Part shown: positions 5,599 through 6,547 of the stretch, piece after piece
How positions within the stretch are numbered: the first letter of the stretch is position 1
Layout: every line of letters starts with the position of its first letter
DNA from: DAOTUB01 sp034437455
Lineage (GTDB): Bacteria; Chloroflexota; Anaerolineae; B4-G1
DNA length: 6,547 nucleotides
Assembly: GCA_034437455.1 (NCBI GenBank)
Contig: DAOTUB010000233.1
Coordinates: forward strand, 1 to 6,547
Direction: 5' to 3'
Position numbers and translations under genes: made by a program
Notes under the pieces: generated by a model
Told to the model about the DNA's origin: nothing
Seen by the model: only the letters and a program-made list of their open reading frames with translations
Databases searched by the model: none

Positions 5599-5613
5599 AG
5601 TGGTGCGAGAACA

Positions 5614-6547
5614 GTCTGAACGAACAGAATCCCGACCGAGGGATTGAAACTTGTTTCATTCCCTTGGCTGCCTTCTGCATCGCTGCGGTCTGAACGAACA
5701 GAATCCCGACCGAGGGATTGAAACCTAATTGCTCCCTTCGCTCTCGCCAGCCGTCGGGTAGTCTGAACGAACAGAATCCCGACCGAGGGATTGAAACCAT
5801 CCTCAAAGACGCCACGTTGATTGTAATAGCGTGGTCTGAACGAACAGAATCCCGACCGAGGGATTGAAACTGTGACATAGCTTCTGCGATCAGGCTTTCA
5901 CTATGCTGTCTGAACGAACAGAATCCCGACCGAGGGATTGAAACTTCAGCACCCCGCAAGCGCAGCAATACCAACTCCTCGTCTGAACGAACAGAATCCC
6001 GACCGAGGGATTGAAACACCACTGCTCGATATTGCTCCGTCATCGTCGCGAGGTCTGAACGAACAGAATCCCGACCGAGGGATTGAAACTGCCATACTGA
6101 TGCCACTGTCGTTGCCCCATCAGGAGTCTGAACGAACAGAATCCCGACCGAGGGATTGAAACAACACCGAAGTGGAGGGACCGGACGGGGGTACTCAAGT
6201 CTGAACGAACAGAATCCCGACCGAGGGATTGAAACTTGACGATTCATTGATGGTTATTGATGGATCTTCTAGTCTGAACGAACAGAATCCCGACCGAGGG
6301 ATTGAAACAATAATAGTTCCAGCACTGTCCTTTTGCTTTAGATGAGTCTGAACGAACAGAATCCCGACCGAGGGATTGAAACTCCATTCAACAAATACCC
6401 ACTTCCCAGGCAATCGTGGTCTGAACGAACAGAATCCCGACCGAGGGATTGAAACCGAACGTCAAGGACGCGCGGCACAAAAGCAATGTCCGGTCTGAAC
6501 GAACAGAATCCCGACCGAGGGATTGAAACCACCTGGGGGGGTACCTG
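5614..6547 (+). CRISPR. Type I-D CRISPR array, 13 identical repeats, right end cut
   Basis: Thirteen 37-nt repeats start at 5614, 5688, 5761, 5834, 5908, 5981, 6053, 6126, 6199, 6272, 6346, 6419 and 6493. All are identical by eye. Each begins GTCTGAACGAACAG and ends GGGATTGAAAC. Twelve complete spacers measure 37, 36, 36, 37, 36, 35, 36, 36, 36, 37, 36 and 37 nt; a thirteenth is cut at the window edge after 18 nt. Within the repeat AATCCC and GGGATT form a 6-bp stem around GACCGA. The 3' end ATTGAAAC is the usual 8-nt Cas6 handle and fixes the direction as +, away from cas2. Newest spacers should be at the 5614 end. No spacer recurs in the array, and none clearly matches the rest of the window. 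Confidence 0.99.

Larger units (their letters stand above)
5275..5613 (+). promoter_or_regulatory. CRISPR leader region
   Basis: This 339-nt gene-free stretch lies between cas2 and the first repeat. It should hold the array promoter and the sites that direct Cas1-Cas2 to repeat 1. It contains a T-run just after cas2 (5282-5288), a long-range inverted repeat (5301-5344), a purine-rich tract (about 5425-5464), an AT-rich patch (about 5510-5525), and two hairpins nearest the array (5526-5574 and 5586-5598). I could not assign clear -35 and -10 boxes. Open frames on the minus strand across it look spurious. Confidence 0.8.

Noticed and set aside
5725..5760. Spacer 2 resembles the purine-rich leader tract near 5422-5455 (self-targeting?)
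   Set aside because: The match on the reverse strand is only about 9 contiguous bases plus a gapped low-complexity GA-rich part, too weak for a protospacer.
5264..6247. Long minus-strand open frame of 327 codons across the array and leader
   Set aside because: Its protein is the repeat translated again and again (SIPRSGFCSFR and frame variants) interrupted by spacers. The repeat simply lacks stops in those frames, so this is an array artefact.
6236..6271. Spacer 9 contains ATTGATGG twice (6246-6253 and 6256-6263)
   Set aside because: A short internal duplication within one spacer most likely reflects the source DNA; there is no evidence of function.

Overview
This window holds the 3' two-thirds of a type I-D CRISPR-Cas locus and the leader-proximal part of its CRISPR array. 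Everything reads on the + strand. The order is csc3/cas10d (3' end only), csc2 (Cas7-like), csc1 (Cas5-like), an unrecognised 96-aa ORF, cas6, cas4, cas1, cas2, a leader of about 340 bp, then 13 identical 37-nt repeats running to the window edge. The csc3-csc2-csc1 set is diagnostic of subtype I-D. The helicase gene cas3 and most of csc3, including any HD nuclease part, would lie upstream and are not visible.

The organism is probably a bacterium of moderate to high GC. Chloroflexota is my best guess, by inference: I-D loci are common there and in Cyanobacteria. In addition, cas4 contains a TTGAGCTTGTCGAA element of a dispersed palindromic family that I associate with Chloroflexota, Actinobacteria and environmental genomes. 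No taxonomic marker gene is present.

Layout. Positions 1-2025 encode the effector subunits: backbone Csc2, 5'-handle binder Csc1 and the end of the large subunit Csc3. Positions 2077-2367 encode a small, apparently all-helical protein of unknown function with a strong Shine-Dalgarno. It overlaps cas6 by 11 nt. Positions 2357-3211 encode the crRNA-processing endoribonuclease Cas6. Positions 3267-5274 encode the adaptation module cas4-cas1-cas2, tightly packed with short overlaps. Positions 5275-5613 are the leader, which holds several inverted repeats. Positions 5614-6529 are the array; a 14th unit begins at the edge.

How it works together (family knowledge): the array transcript is cut by Cas6 to leave an ATTGAAAC-type 5' handle. 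Csc1, Csc2, Csc3 and the small subunit form the Cascade-like surveillance complex. Cas4-Cas1-Cas2 select, trim and insert new spacers at the leader end. The intact catalytic motifs, identical repeats and unbroken genes suggest a functional system.

The points most worth a second look are the uncharacterised ORF inside the operon, the dispersed repeat inserted in frame in cas4, the shift in base composition along the locus, and the structured leader just ahead of repeat 1.
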